Source of the DNA: Neomelitea salexigens DSM 19753
Lineage (GTDB): Bacteria > Pseudomonadota > Gammaproteobacteria > Pseudomonadales > Spongiibacteraceae
Assembly: GCF_000422345.1 (NCBI RefSeq)
Contig: NZ_AULP01000005.1
Coordinates: forward strand, 62,001 to 126,000
Length of the DNA: 64,000 bases
Direction: 5' to 3'
Shown here: positions 17,811-27,000 of the stretch, piece by piece
How positions within the stretch are numbered: position 1 is the stretch's first letter
How the letters are laid out: each line of letters begins with the position of its first letter
Translations under genes and position numbers: made by a program
The notes under the pieces: generated by a model
Seen by the model: the letters and a program-made list of their open reading frames with translations, nothing else
The model's database searches: none
What the model was told of the DNA's origin: nothing

Positions 17811-18668
17811 TCAACGTACCCAAGGGCGCAGGGCCGTTTCCGACATAAAGTCCATAAAACAACGCACCCGGCGTGAGTCACGCAGATCAGTATGGGTAAG
17901 CAACCACAGCTCGGTGGTCACCAATGGATCATCGCAAACGGGCAAAAGCTCAGGGTAGCGCCTGGCGATGGGCGCCGTCATTAAGCCGAGCACAACACCC
18001 TGCCGAACCATTGCCACCAACTGACTGTTGCTATTGGTGCGCAAGGTGATTTGCGGGTCTTCGACCATATTGCGGAAGTAGCGATCGCCGTGATTGCTGT
18101 CAAAGGCCGCCTGCCAAATGCCCCAAGAGGCCTTATTCAACTCACCGTCGATGCTCTCCAGATACTCCCGTGTGCCATAGGCAAACAGGGAAATATCCGT
18201 CAGTTTTCGCCCAACCAACAACTCCGGCGGGTGGTCGGTGATGCGGATAAGAATATCTGCCTGAGACTGATTCAGGTTGTGTTGCGCAGAAGTGGCAAAC
18301 ACAGTGAGCTCGATATCAGGGTATCGCCGCATAAAATCAGCTAACGGCGCCGACAGATCGATCAATGTGGTCTCGGGAATCGACAGCGTTAAGGGACCGG
18401 CCAGCACATCGGACTGGCCGCGCATTTTCCGCTCGAAATTAATACAGCGCTCTTCCACCGCTTCGGCGTCGCTCATCAGGCGTTCGCCGGCAATAGTCAG
18501 GCGGTAGCCACTCTGGCGGCGGTGAAAGAGCTTTACCTTGCGCCGCGTTTCCAAGCGGTCGATACGGCGAGCCACGGTGACATGGGTCACACCCAGTTTG
18601 CGCGCCGCACTACTGAGCGAGCCGCTGCGCGCGAGCACCGTGAAGTAGCGAATATCATCCCAGTCCAT
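17811..18668 (-). CDS. LysR-family transcriptional regulator
   Basis: A 285-residue LysR-type regulator with an N-terminal winged helix-turn-helix (DIRYFTVLARSGSLSSAARKLGVTHVTVARRIDRLE, about residues 5-39) and a C-terminal effector-binding domain (about 90-285). It is divergent from the SnoaL-like/epimerase operon with 100 bases between starts, the usual arrangement for a LysR gene and its target. A short palindrome ACAAT-A-ATTGT at 18683-18693 sits in that gap. Confidence 0.92.
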   Translation of the reverse strand: MDWDDIRYFTVLARSGSLSSAARKLGVTHVTVARRIDRLETRRKVKLFHRRQSGYRLTIAGERLMSDAEAVEERCINFERKMRGQSDVLAGPLTLSIPETTLIDLSAPLADFMRRYPDIELTVFATSAQHNLNQSQADILIRITDHPPELLVGRKLTDISLFAYGTREYLESIDGELNKASWGIWQAAFDSNHGDRYFRNMVEDPQITLRTNSNSQLVAMVRQGVVLGLMTAPIARRYPELLPVCDDPLVTTELWLLTHTDLRDSRRVRCFMDFMSETALRPWVR

Positions 18669-18682
18669 TTGTACATTTTCTC

Positions 18683-18693
18683 ACAATAATTGT
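18683..18693. promoter_or_regulatory. Short palindrome in LysR/SnoaL divergent promoter
   Basis: ACAAT-A-ATTGT is a perfect 5-bp inverted repeat in the AT-rich gap between the LysR start and the SnoaL-like gene. It could be part of the LysR binding site. Short AT-rich palindromes arise by chance, so support is weak. Confidence 0.3.
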
Positions 18694-18768
18694 TATTTCA
18701 TTGAACTAACTATAACAGCGCAGTCTTTCGTAGACTGTAGCGATTCCATCAATTCTGGAGGTTGGTGT

Positions 18769-19179
18769 ATGCACAGCGTGCAAGATGCCCAGGCCCTGGC
18801 GCTTCGCTATGCGCAGATTGTCGACGACCGAACGTTCGACGCCATGCGCGAGCTACTCGTCGACGACTTTACCCAGCGCGGCCCAGAGTGGCTTTGTGAG
18901 AGTGCCGATGCCTTTGTCGGCATGCTGAATCTACTCGCCGATAACTATAGCGCGACCTTTCATTTGGTTGGCAATCAGCTGGGCGAGTGGCAAGGCGACT
19001 GCTACGAAGGCGAAACCTACTGCATTGCCTCCCATATCTACGAAAAGGCCGGTCAGGGACGAAAGCTGGACATGGGGATTCGCTACCAGGAACAAGTGGT
19101 GTACGCCGAGGGCGCCTACCGCTACGCCCGCCGGGACGTGACCGTGGTGTGGACCAGCGATCACCCGCTCAATAGCTAA
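18769..19179 (+). CDS. SnoaL-like/NTF2-fold protein
   Basis: A 136-residue protein of the SnoaL-like polyketide cyclase/NTF2 superfamily. It shows the N-terminal helix DAQALALRYAQIVDDRTFDAM, the Asp/His-bearing strand LLVDDF, and the C-terminal strands YRYARRDVTVVW. Members are small dehydratases, isomerases or ligand-binding proteins acting on ring or polyketide substrates, so the reaction here cannot be named. GGAGG precedes ATG 18769. It is the first gene of a two-gene operon with the epimerase (35-base gap) and divergent from LysR. Confidence 0.8.
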   Translation: MHSVQDAQALALRYAQIVDDRTFDAMRELLVDDFTQRGPEWLCESADAFVGMLNLLADNYSATFHLVGNQLGEWQGDCYEGETYCIASHIYEKAGQGRKLDMGIRYQEQVVYAEGAYRYARRDVTVVWTSDHPLNS

Positions 19180-19214
19180 ATTCCATTTACACGCACAATA
19201 ACGAGAGCATAACT

Positions 19215-20117
19215 ATGAATGTACTTGTTGTCGGTGGCTCCGGCTTGATTGGCGGCGACGCGGCCCTCTATCTGAAATCACACGGTCACAACGTGACTAT
19301 TATGGCGCGCAACAAGCCAACAGCGCCGGCGCTGGCGGCCCTGCCTTTTTTGCAGGGAGACTACGTCAACGACGATATGGGCGACGGTCGCCTAAAAGGC
19401 TTTGATGCCATAGTCTTCGCGGCCGCAGCTGATATCCGACAACTGCCGATGGATGGCAGCGTCACGCCGGAAGACTTCTACCGGGAAGTGAACGACAGCG
19501 CGGTACCGCGTTTTTTTGCCGCTGCTCGCGAGGCCGGTGTGCGCCGCGCCGTATACATTGGCACCTTCTACCCGCAGGTGGCGGCGCATCGTATTGGCGA
19601 GTGCCCCTATGTGACGTCGCGCAGTAATACCGATGAGGCGGTGCGCGCAATGAGCAGCGACAACTTCAGCGTATGCAGCCTGAATTTACCCTTCGTGATG
19701 GGGCACATACCCGGGCTGGACATTCCCCATATTGGCGCGCTGGTGGCCTACGCCAGCGGCGCCTTAGAGCTGCCGGTGTTTGCCCCCAAGGGCGGCACAA
19801 ACCACATTAGCTCTCACTCGGTGGCCCAGGCGACGCTGGCGGCCTTGGATCACGGCGAATCAGGCCGGGCCTATTTGCTGGGCGATGAGAATTACAGCTG
19901 GAAGGAATACCTCGAACTCTGGTTCGACGCAGCGGGCAGCCCGCAAACGCTCGAGGTCCGGGAGGACGACCACCCGCTTCTGCCAAATGTGATTATGTTT
20001 GCCGGCGCCGGTGCAACGGTTAGCTATGAGCCGGAAGCCGTTGACGAACTGGGCTACGACCGCCATCAGATCAAAGCGACGATCAACACGCTGATAAACG
20101 CCTACGGCGGGAAGTGA
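19215..20117 (+). CDS. NAD(P)-dependent epimerase/dehydratase (atypical SDR)
   Basis: A 300-residue Rossmann-fold protein. The nucleotide-binding motif VVGGSGLIGGDAALYL is at residues 5-20. A YxxxK-type active site is not clear; there is YIGTFYPQVAAHRIGECPYVTSR around residues 115-138. It most resembles atypical extended SDRs. It probably oxidises, reduces or epimerises the product made with the SnoaL-like partner 35 bases upstream. Cytoplasmic, with no signal. Confidence 0.82.
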   Translation: MNVLVVGGSGLIGGDAALYLKSHGHNVTIMARNKPTAPALAALPFLQGDYVNDDMGDGRLKGFDAIVFAAAADIRQLPMDGSVTPEDFYREVNDSAVPRFFAAAREAGVRRAVYIGTFYPQVAAHRIGECPYVTSRSNTDEAVRAMSSDNFSVCSLNLPFVMGHIPGLDIPHIGALVAYASGALELPVFAPKGGTNHISSHSVAQATLAALDHGESGRAYLLGDENYSWKEYLELWFDAAGSPQTLEVREDDHPLLPNVIMFAGAGATVSYEPEAVDELGYDRHQIKATINTLINAYGGK

Positions 20118-20277
20118 TCGCTGTTCAGTAACAGGCCGTATGCGAGCGCGGCTGGCGGCCTGCTCATTGGGTCACCAATGATGTCGGGTAAGTGTGCGGG
20201 CGCTCCCCGCTCAACGCGTCACAACCAGAACGGGTCTTCCGCCGTAGATAAGAAGAAACGTTTACAAGGACCACACC

Positions 20278-20460
20278 ATGTTTTCGCTCTTCAAAAAAGA
20301 CCCCGTCGCCAAGCTCAACAAGGCGTATCTGGCCAAACTGGAAAAAGCGATGCACGCGCAGCGCAATGGCGATATCAGATCATATTCGATGATCACGGCT
20401 GAGGCACAAGCGATTGCGGAGCAGATGGAGGCACTAAAAGAAGCTAAGAGAAATAGCTAG
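20278..20460 (+). CDS. Small DUF6435 (Lacal_2735-like) protein
   Basis: A 60-residue protein with the family pattern MFSLFKKDPVAKLNKAYLAKLEKAMHAQRNGDIRSYSMITAEA, matching DUF6435, a short helical family of unknown function widespread in marine bacteria. AAGGACC precedes ATG 20278. Predicted to be a cytoplasmic helical hairpin. Confidence 0.85.
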   Translation: MFSLFKKDPVAKLNKAYLAKLEKAMHAQRNGDIRSYSMITAEAQAIAEQMEALKEAKRNS

Positions 20461-20524
20461 CTTGCGCAGCATCGCTACTCTCATCACACAGCAGGTGCCC
20501 ACTGGCCAGCCTCTGCGGCACTGC

Positions 20525-20878
20525 TTATATGCACTGATGCTGAGCTGACACGGCTTCCTGTAACGGCACTGGGCGACCAAGCAAATAGCCCTGCACCTTA
20601 TCCACTCCCAGCTTCCTGAGGGCCTGAAAATCCTCCTCGGTCTCAAGACCCTCGGCAATAATTGAGCAACCGGCCGAATTCGCAAAAGCACATAGCGCTT
20701 TCGCAAGCGAATACTTTCCAGGCTCGGCATGGATATTTTGCGTCAGACTGGCATCCAGTTTGATGATGTCGGCATCAAGCTCTAAAACATGCTGAAAGCT
20801 GGCATAGCCCGCGCCGGCGTCGTCAATGGCCAGCCGCATACCTCCCTCGCGCAGCACCTCAATCGCTCGCGCCAACTT
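20525..20878 (-). pseudogene. EAL-domain fragment (C-terminal half of a c-di-GMP phosphodiesterase)
   Basis: The frame encodes the second half of an EAL domain: GMRLAIDDAGAGYASFQHVLEL (the DDFGTGYSSL region), ADIIKLDASLTQNI and SIIAEGLETEEDFQALRKLGVDKVQGYLLGRPVP. The EAL signature itself and the upstream half are missing, and an in-frame TAA lies two codons before the TTG at 20875. About 118 codons remain of a normal ~240-residue domain, so it cannot form the active site and is best read as a remnant. The only possible start is TTG. Confidence 0.8.
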
Positions 20879-20927
20879 CGATTACGGCGCACAACTCGGC
20901 ACCACAGGCTCTGTATTCTTATCATTA

Positions 20928-22211
20928 TTATGCGTGTTTAATCACGGACTGGGCCGCGCTAGCAACCTCTTTGACCGCAGTTAAATCTTCATCTAATGCC
21001 AGTGCTATCGTTGCGCGCTTTAATGCTAAGTCTCTGTGATATTGCGCCGCTTTACTAATATCATCATTGCCGAGCGAATCCAGCGACGTTAAGGCTTTCT
21101 GCAGGCGTATGCACACTTCTACTGCGCCAGCGCCGTCGCGTGCGATGGCGGTAAACGCATCATCGAACATGTCGTCCACCGACACTTCCGGAACCGCGAT
21201 CCGATCAAAATCCGGCTTACCCTGTTCTGGCTTCGGTCCTTCGAAAAGAGAGATCAACCGCACCATTGAGCCAATGACTTTTATCGCCGTACCGGGGTCA
21301 TTTACCGCAGGGGAAAGCGCACGGGCAGCGATCTCCGACAAGGCGACTAAGCCAAACCGCGGGTCGTCCTCATAGGTGCGATCACTCCCCACCTCGAAAG
21401 ACTCTACAAGGCAGCGGCAATCCGACTCTGCCAGCGCTGCACTCGCTGCATCAAGGTATGCAAGTGGCTGATTAGAACAAACAAAGGTACCCGGCAGCGC
21501 CGCCACCACCACTTTGACATCAACTTGCTCTGCCCAGCCCTGCAGCGCAGCCATATCGATGTGTTGCACGTAGCCAATCTTAGCGGCGTACACCGGCTGC
21601 CCGGTAATAACTTGCTTCGGTGCAACAACACCGCCGAGGGTTGGCTTGTCTCGCCGCCGAATGAGCGCGTCGCGTGTTGCGCTCTCGACCTTTTCAATCG
21701 TAGAGCCAACTCGGCCCAACCGCGCAATGTTGTCAACCCAGCGCACGAAGGTCACGATAACCACCGCAAACGTCATCACCGTCAGTACAAAAACAGAAAA
21801 TAGACCCGCGTGCTGATAGAAATCATTTTTAACGGCAGTGAGCGCAACCACACTAAAGATAAACGCGCCGACAAATGTCGAGAGCGCATTCTGAGAGCCG
21901 TCATCGGCAAGTACCAAGGTAAAAGAACGCGGAGTTGCTGTGCCGCTGGCAGCGGCATAGGCCGATACCATAGCGCCCACCGAAAACGTGGCGATCACCA
22001 ACATACTGGCCGCCAGTAACGACAGAAGGGTTTCAATTGAGTCTTTAGAAACTGCGGGAAGATAAGCGGCAAAGTGGAGGTCATCGACAAGGCTCGCCGC
22101 AAACACCACTGCAACTGACATACTGCACACCGCCAGTGGACGTACCCAAAGCTTCTCCTCGAAGCGGTTGAGCAGAAACCGGAGCCTATCCAAAGAAATC
22201 AACGTGTTCAT
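20928..22211 (-). CDS. DUF2254 family membrane protein
   Basis: A 427-residue inner-membrane protein of the DUF2254 family. Four hydrophobic segments lie in the first ~170 residues (around RPLAVCSMSVAVVFAASLV, SLLAASMLVIATFSVGAMVSAYA, TFVGAFIFSVVALTAV and LFSVFVLTVMTFAVVIVTFV). A cytoplasmic domain follows, with the conserved DDPRFGLVALSEIAARALSPAVNDPGTA block (about residues 275-302). No function is established for the family. ATG 22211 is preceded by GGTGG; a start 4 codons upstream is possible. It is adjacent to the EAL remnant. Confidence 0.88.
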   Translation of the reverse strand: MNTLISLDRLRFLLNRFEEKLWVRPLAVCSMSVAVVFAASLVDDLHFAAYLPAVSKDSIETLLSLLAASMLVIATFSVGAMVSAYAAASGTATPRSFTLVLADDGSQNALSTFVGAFIFSVVALTAVKNDFYQHAGLFSVFVLTVMTFAVVIVTFVRWVDNIARLGRVGSTIEKVESATRDALIRRRDKPTLGGVVAPKQVITGQPVYAAKIGYVQHIDMAALQGWAEQVDVKVVVAALPGTFVCSNQPLAYLDAASAALAESDCRCLVESFEVGSDRTYEDDPRFGLVALSEIAARALSPAVNDPGTAIKVIGSMVRLISLFEGPKPEQGKPDFDRIAVPEVSVDDMFDDAFTAIARDGAGAVEVCIRLQKALTSLDSLGNDDISKAAQYHRDLALKRATIALALDEDLTAVKEVASAAQSVIKHA

Positions 22212-22409
22212 AACACCACCCACCGGATGCTCGTATTTACCGCTAAAGCCAGCACTGATAACACCCCAACCCGCTTATTATTTTATTACTTGCTCTGGCT
22301 ATTGCTTATGGGAATAAAAGCGAAATACCAAACTGTAACCAGTGTAGGCCACACCGCTAAAATAGCGAACGCGGCTGGCTATTAGTCTTGCTGACCTGCT
22401 ACTTCCAGC

Positions 22410-22721
22410 TTACTCCGCCCTGCGCTCACCCGGACTACACGTCGACGACTTGAACTCAAGAGGCGCCGCTGGCCCAACCCACCCTGGCGGCCTTAACGTA
22501 ACGCCTCTGGCAAATAGTGCCTCGCAGTTATTGCCGAAGTGCACAGTAAAGTTATCGAAGTCGATCGACCGCAACGTTGCAAGGACCTCCTCATGACTTT
22601 TAACGAAGTTAATCAATACCTCAAAGTCTCGCTCGTTTTGATACTCGGGCGCCAATGCTGCCATAGAGCTTAATGGCGACAAAACAACACTGACAAACGT
22701 CATCATTTTTTTCATAGACAT
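22410..22721 (-). CDS. Small exported protein, unknown
   Basis: A 103-residue protein with an N-terminal signal peptide (MKKMMTFVSVVLSPLSSMAA) and a short mature region with two Cys (FGNNCEALFARG, KSSTCSPGERR) that may form a disulphide. I recognise no family. ATG 22721 has GGGA 7 bases upstream; another ATG is two codons in. It lies behind the lipoprotein gene on the same strand, 46 bases after that stop, so they may be co-transcribed. Confidence 0.6.
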   Translation of the reverse strand: MSMKKMMTFVSVVLSPLSSMAALAPEYQNERDFEVLINFVKSHEEVLATLRSIDFDNFTVHFGNNCEALFARGVTLRPPGWVGPAAPLEFKSSTCSPGERRAE

Positions 22722-22767
22722 CTCGATGTCCCGCAGATTGATTTGCTGAGCGAACACAATACGGACA

Positions 22768-23169
22768 TTAATTATCAACAATAATCACATCATATTTTTC
22801 GTTATAGCTGTCCGTCGTCAGGGTAAATTTATTGCCGAAATAGAGTGTGGCTGCGCCCTTTTTATGGGCGCTCACCATACAGACCTCACCACCAAAGAGC
22901 ATGCCTGGCTCACGAAAGGGCACCGCACTCCTGGCATCTTCGCAGTCAATACTGGCGATGTCTGAGGCAGATGAAATCACTCCCGGGTACATCCCCCACC
23001 AACCAGGAAAGCCATTGCCAACCACCAAAACCTCAACGCGCTCGCCCGTCGTTAAACGCAACACCGACGCGTCACCCTCGTCTTCGATCAGGCTTTTATA
23101 GCTATATCGAGCGCCCGCGCAGCCTTGAAGAAGGCAAAAAGCGCAGAGTAGATAAGCGATTTTATTCAT
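22768..23169 (-). CDS. Small lipoprotein, unknown
   Basis: A 133-residue lipoprotein with a signal ending in the lipobox LLQGCAGA. The mature part is a short beta-rich sequence with RLTTGERVEVLVVGNGFPGWWGMYPGVISSASDIASI and two Cys (IDCEDAR, GEVCMVS). No known family was recognised. It is the second of three co-directional small exported genes (22410-23735). Confidence 0.7.
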   Translation of the reverse strand: MNKIAYLLCAFCLLQGCAGARYSYKSLIEDEGDASVLRLTTGERVEVLVVGNGFPGWWGMYPGVISSASDIASIDCEDARSAVPFREPGMLFGGEVCMVSAHKKGAATLYFGNKFTLTTDSYNEKYDVIIVDN

Positions 23170-23234
23170 GTCTTAACCTAGTGGGATTAATACAGCACTA
23201 TCGCGGGTTCGCTAACGGTGCGCTTCAAACAATC

Positions 23235-23735
23235 TCAAGCACAGCCTTCCACATAGTGAATCGCATGCTCATAGCCCGAGTATATTTCTACTATGCGGTT
23301 TTTCACCACCTCAAAGCGCATGGCTATCGATCTGTCTTTTGAAAACAGTTTTATTGTTCGACTTTCCGGCCCTTGGTAATGATTGGACTGTTCATCCAAT
23401 CGGTCACCGAAGGTGTTTTTCAACTTCGACAGGCTATCGCCAACACGAATACCCGATGGTGTAATCACCTGATTCAAGCTTGTCTCGATACGCACGACTC
23501 GGTCGTCATCGAGCATGAACGATAAACCATCACTCGCATAATAATAGGTGCAGCCCGAAGCCGCTTGAGGCTCGTTAACCGGCATCAGTGCACGCAAACG
23601 TGTGTACGCGTCACTCGCCTCCATGCCTATTTTAACTGGGCCATAACTATTCATCGTGAGCAGGAAATCAGAAGCCAGCGAAAAACTAGGCTGCAACAGC
23701 AATACCATTACCCACACACAAGCTGAACGCTTCAT
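23235..23735 (-). CDS. Small exported protein, unknown
   Basis: A 166-residue protein with a signal peptide (ACVWVMVLLLQPSFSLAS) and a beta-rich mature part. The mature part contains PVKIGMEASDAYTRLR and GIRVGDSLSKLKNTFGD, two related segments of the kind seen in small periplasmic repeat proteins, and two Cys (SGCTYYY, VEGCA-end) likely to form a disulphide. GGAGG stands 7 bases before ATG 23735; a start 8 codons earlier lacks such a site. No function can be assigned. Confidence 0.7.
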   Translation of the reverse strand: MKRSACVWVMVLLLQPSFSLASDFLLTMNSYGPVKIGMEASDAYTRLRALMPVNEPQAASGCTYYYASDGLSFMLDDDRVVRIETSLNQVITPSGIRVGDSLSKLKNTFGDRLDEQSNHYQGPESRTIKLFSKDRSIAMRFEVVKNRIVEIYSGYEHAIHYVEGCA

Positions 23736-24001
23736 CGCACGCCTCCTTTCCCTAGGCAATTCAGACTACTGCATGCGTGCTGAAAAAGGTAGGTTGCCAC
23801 CAAGTGGACCAAGCTGAACGCGTTTATTAACCGGAGTTATTCAGTCAAGGCGATCAAATAGTGATGGCCTAGCAGCCCACAACGCCTCAGCGCATCGCCA
23901 CACACCTTGGCACAAATTCTGCTTACCTCTATCGCCTAGATTCCGACATTAGGACGCCACCTAAGGGCGTCGCCGTACCTTGCCTGTACTGGAGTGGGCC
24001 A

Positions 24002-27000
24002 ATGCGCCATATATTATTAGTTAGTAGCGTTAGTGTTATTTTGTCTGCATGCGGCGGAGGCGGCAGCGGTGGAGGCTCATCTCCCGGCGACAGCCAGAAC
24101 ACCGGCACAAAAGTGACCGGCCAACTGATTGACTCACCAATCCAGGGCATACTGTATTCCACTGCACCAAACCCGACCGCAAATACCAATCTACCGATGA
24201 CGGGGGCAAACGGCGACTTCGATTATGTCGAAGGCGACACTGTATCTTTTTATCTTGGCGCGCTAAAAATAGGTGAAGCACTCGGCGGCCAATTCATTAC
24301 GCTTGATGACCTACTGCCCTCTGAAAACACCATCACCAATGTCGCACGACTATTACTAACACTTGATGAAGACCGCAACCCCGACAATGGTATTCGACTT
24401 TCTTCACAGGTTATTGAAAAAACACTGGCACTCGATATACCGCTGAGCGAATTCGATGTTGCCCCCGACGACTTCGACACCTCCCGCGCAAGCGCCTTTG
24501 CCGAGCAAGCAAACGAAGACCAACGCTCGCTCATTTCAGCACTAGAGGCCAATCAACATTTAGAAAAAACCCGCAAAGATCTATCAGATGGCAGTTATGA
24601 TTTTGACGGAGGCGCAGACACCGACGACGACGGCGTTAACGACGCCGTCGACTCATGCCCCGAAACGCCAGCGGGCAAGGACGTTGATCAGAACGGCTGC
24701 GCACTCGCCGAAGCCGAACAAGACAATGACAAAGACGGCGTAAAAAATGCTGCTGACAACTGCCCCGCCAACGCCAATAGCGACCAGCTAGACACCGATA
24801 ACGACAGTCGCGGTGACGCCTGCGATGCCGACGACGACAATGACGGCATACTCGACGACGATGAAGTCGCCAACGGCTCTGACCCTAAACTGGCCGACAC
24901 GGACTCCGACGGCGTCCCCGATGGTGAAGATGCCTTCCCTTCCGACGACTCGGAGTTCGAAGACAGTGACGGTGACAGCATCGGCAACAATGCCGACGAA
25001 GACGACGACAACGACGGCCTGAGCGATGCCGAGGAAGAAGCATTAGGCACTAACCCTCGCCGTGCCGACAGCGACAATGATGGCGTATCCGACAGTGAGG
25101 ACGCCTTTCCCACAAACTCCTCAGAAACCACCGATACCGATGGCGATGGCATTGGTAACAACACCGATGAAGACGACGACAACGATGGCGCCAGCGATGC
25201 AGAGGAGCAAGCTCAAGGTACAGACCCTCAGCGAGCTGACTCAGACAACGATGGCACCAAAGACGGTGACGATGCATTCCCCAACGACCCCTCAGAATCC
25301 ACAGATTCTGACAACGATGGCATCGGCAACAACAGCGATGAAGACGACGACAACGACGGCGTCAGCGATGCCAATGAAGCCGACATGGGAACCGACCCAC
25401 TAAAGGCTGACAGCGACGGTGATGGTGTATCCGATGGCCAAGACGCCTTCCCCAACGACGCCTCTGAATCTAGGGATACCGACGGTGACGGGATCGGAGA
25501 TAACTCCGACGCCTTCCCTGAAGATGCCTCAGAAACGAAAGATACCGATGGCGACGGCGTGGGCGATAACAGCGACGCCTTCCCAGAAGACAACGCCGAA
25601 CACGCCGATGCTGACGGCGACGGAATCGGCGACAATGCCGATATCGACGACAACAACGACGGTATTCGCGACGACCTATTTCAAATTGTCGAAGCGACCA
25701 TGGCAGACGTTCACGCAGCGCTCGCTGGAGAGCTAGTCGACGAGAATGGTGATGCACTCACCTGCGTAGACATCACTCAGCAATACATCGACCGTATCCT
25801 CGCTTACAACAACAATCCACAACCCAATGGTGGCCTGCCTATCTTCGGTGTACTGGCGATTCTGCCCAACGCCATTGCCCAAGCCCAGGCCCTGGATGAA
25901 CTCTACGCCAGCGACCAAGGCATTGGTGACCGATACCTCCATTGCATGCCGGTTTTGCTGAAAGACAACTACGACACCGTTGACTACCCCTCAACACAGG
26001 GGTCGTACTCAATGCTCGGCCACCAAGCCGGCGTAGACGCTAATTCAGTAAAAGGCTTACGTGAAGCCGGTGCGTTAATACTGGGCAAAGCCAACCAAGA
26101 TGAATTTGCCTACTTCACTACTGGATTTTCAGCCCGGGCAATACAGGTGAGCAACCCCTACAACACCTCAGAAAGCCCAGCGGGATCATCCTCCGGCACC
26201 GGCGCATCCCTCGCGGCCAACTTTGCGCTGGGTGGCACCGGCTCTGATACCTGCCAGTCCATCCGCCATCCATCGTCTGTAGGCGGCTTGGTGGGCATTC
26301 GGCCCAGCTTAGGGGTGGTTTCCCAGCACGGTATTTTTCCGCTGGCCCACAGCCGTGACACCGGAGGGCCAATGACCCGCACCGTCACCGATGCTGCACT
26401 CATGCTCACCGCCATGGGCAAGTACGATTCACGTGACCCCAAAGCCGCTGCCTTTCCGGCAGAGCAACGCCCTGAAAGCTACACACAATACCTCGACCGC
26501 AACCAATACGGCCTCGCCGGCCGCAACATCGGCATTGTGCGAGACCTCGGCGGCAATACCGATGCCGCGGGAACGGGCACACAAGGAGAGTTGATTGCGG
26601 CAGCCGTTGCCGAAATGGAAGCACTGGGCGCCACGGTGTATGACGTGTACCTACCCAACTACACGTCGTTAGGGGCCGGCTCCAGCCATTACGACATGAA
26701 CGAATACTTCTCAGTGTTCGAATCTGAAGGTGGGACCAGTGCCCGCCGCTGCGTTAGCAGCACTGCCATAGCACTTGATGGTGAAGAGTCCGCCCACGAC
26801 CGTGACGACGAGTGCTACGGCATAGAGGGCATAGTTGAGTCCGGCCGGGTTGGCCCACGCACCGCGGGGCTGTTTGCCTTAACGGCACTGGGCGACCCCA
26901 ACCAGCCCCCCACGCAGGCACAACTGCAAGCCATCGTCGATATGCGCGCCTATGTCACCGGCGAAATGGACATTGTCAAAGACGCTAATGGCGACCCCCT

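Noticed and set aside
17663-17881. Extended N-terminus of the hotdog thioesterase
   Set aside because: The 73 extra codons overlap the LysR gene, are not family-like, and a good ribosome-binding site precedes ATG 17662.
20879-20927. Continuation of the EAL domain across the stop by frameshift
   Set aside because: Only 49 bases separate it from the DUF2254 gene end, and no EAL-like residues are readable in any frame there.
24610-25680. Possible non-coding satellite or CRISPR-like repeat
   Set aside because: The repeats stay in frame, encode calcium-binding motifs and have no conserved spacer/repeat alternation.
24688-25757. Several long Ser/Leu- or Arg-rich frames on the other strand and in other frames of the type-3 repeat region
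   Set aside because: They follow from the repetitive GAC/GAT/AAC codons of the true gene; the predicted proteins are low-complexity only.
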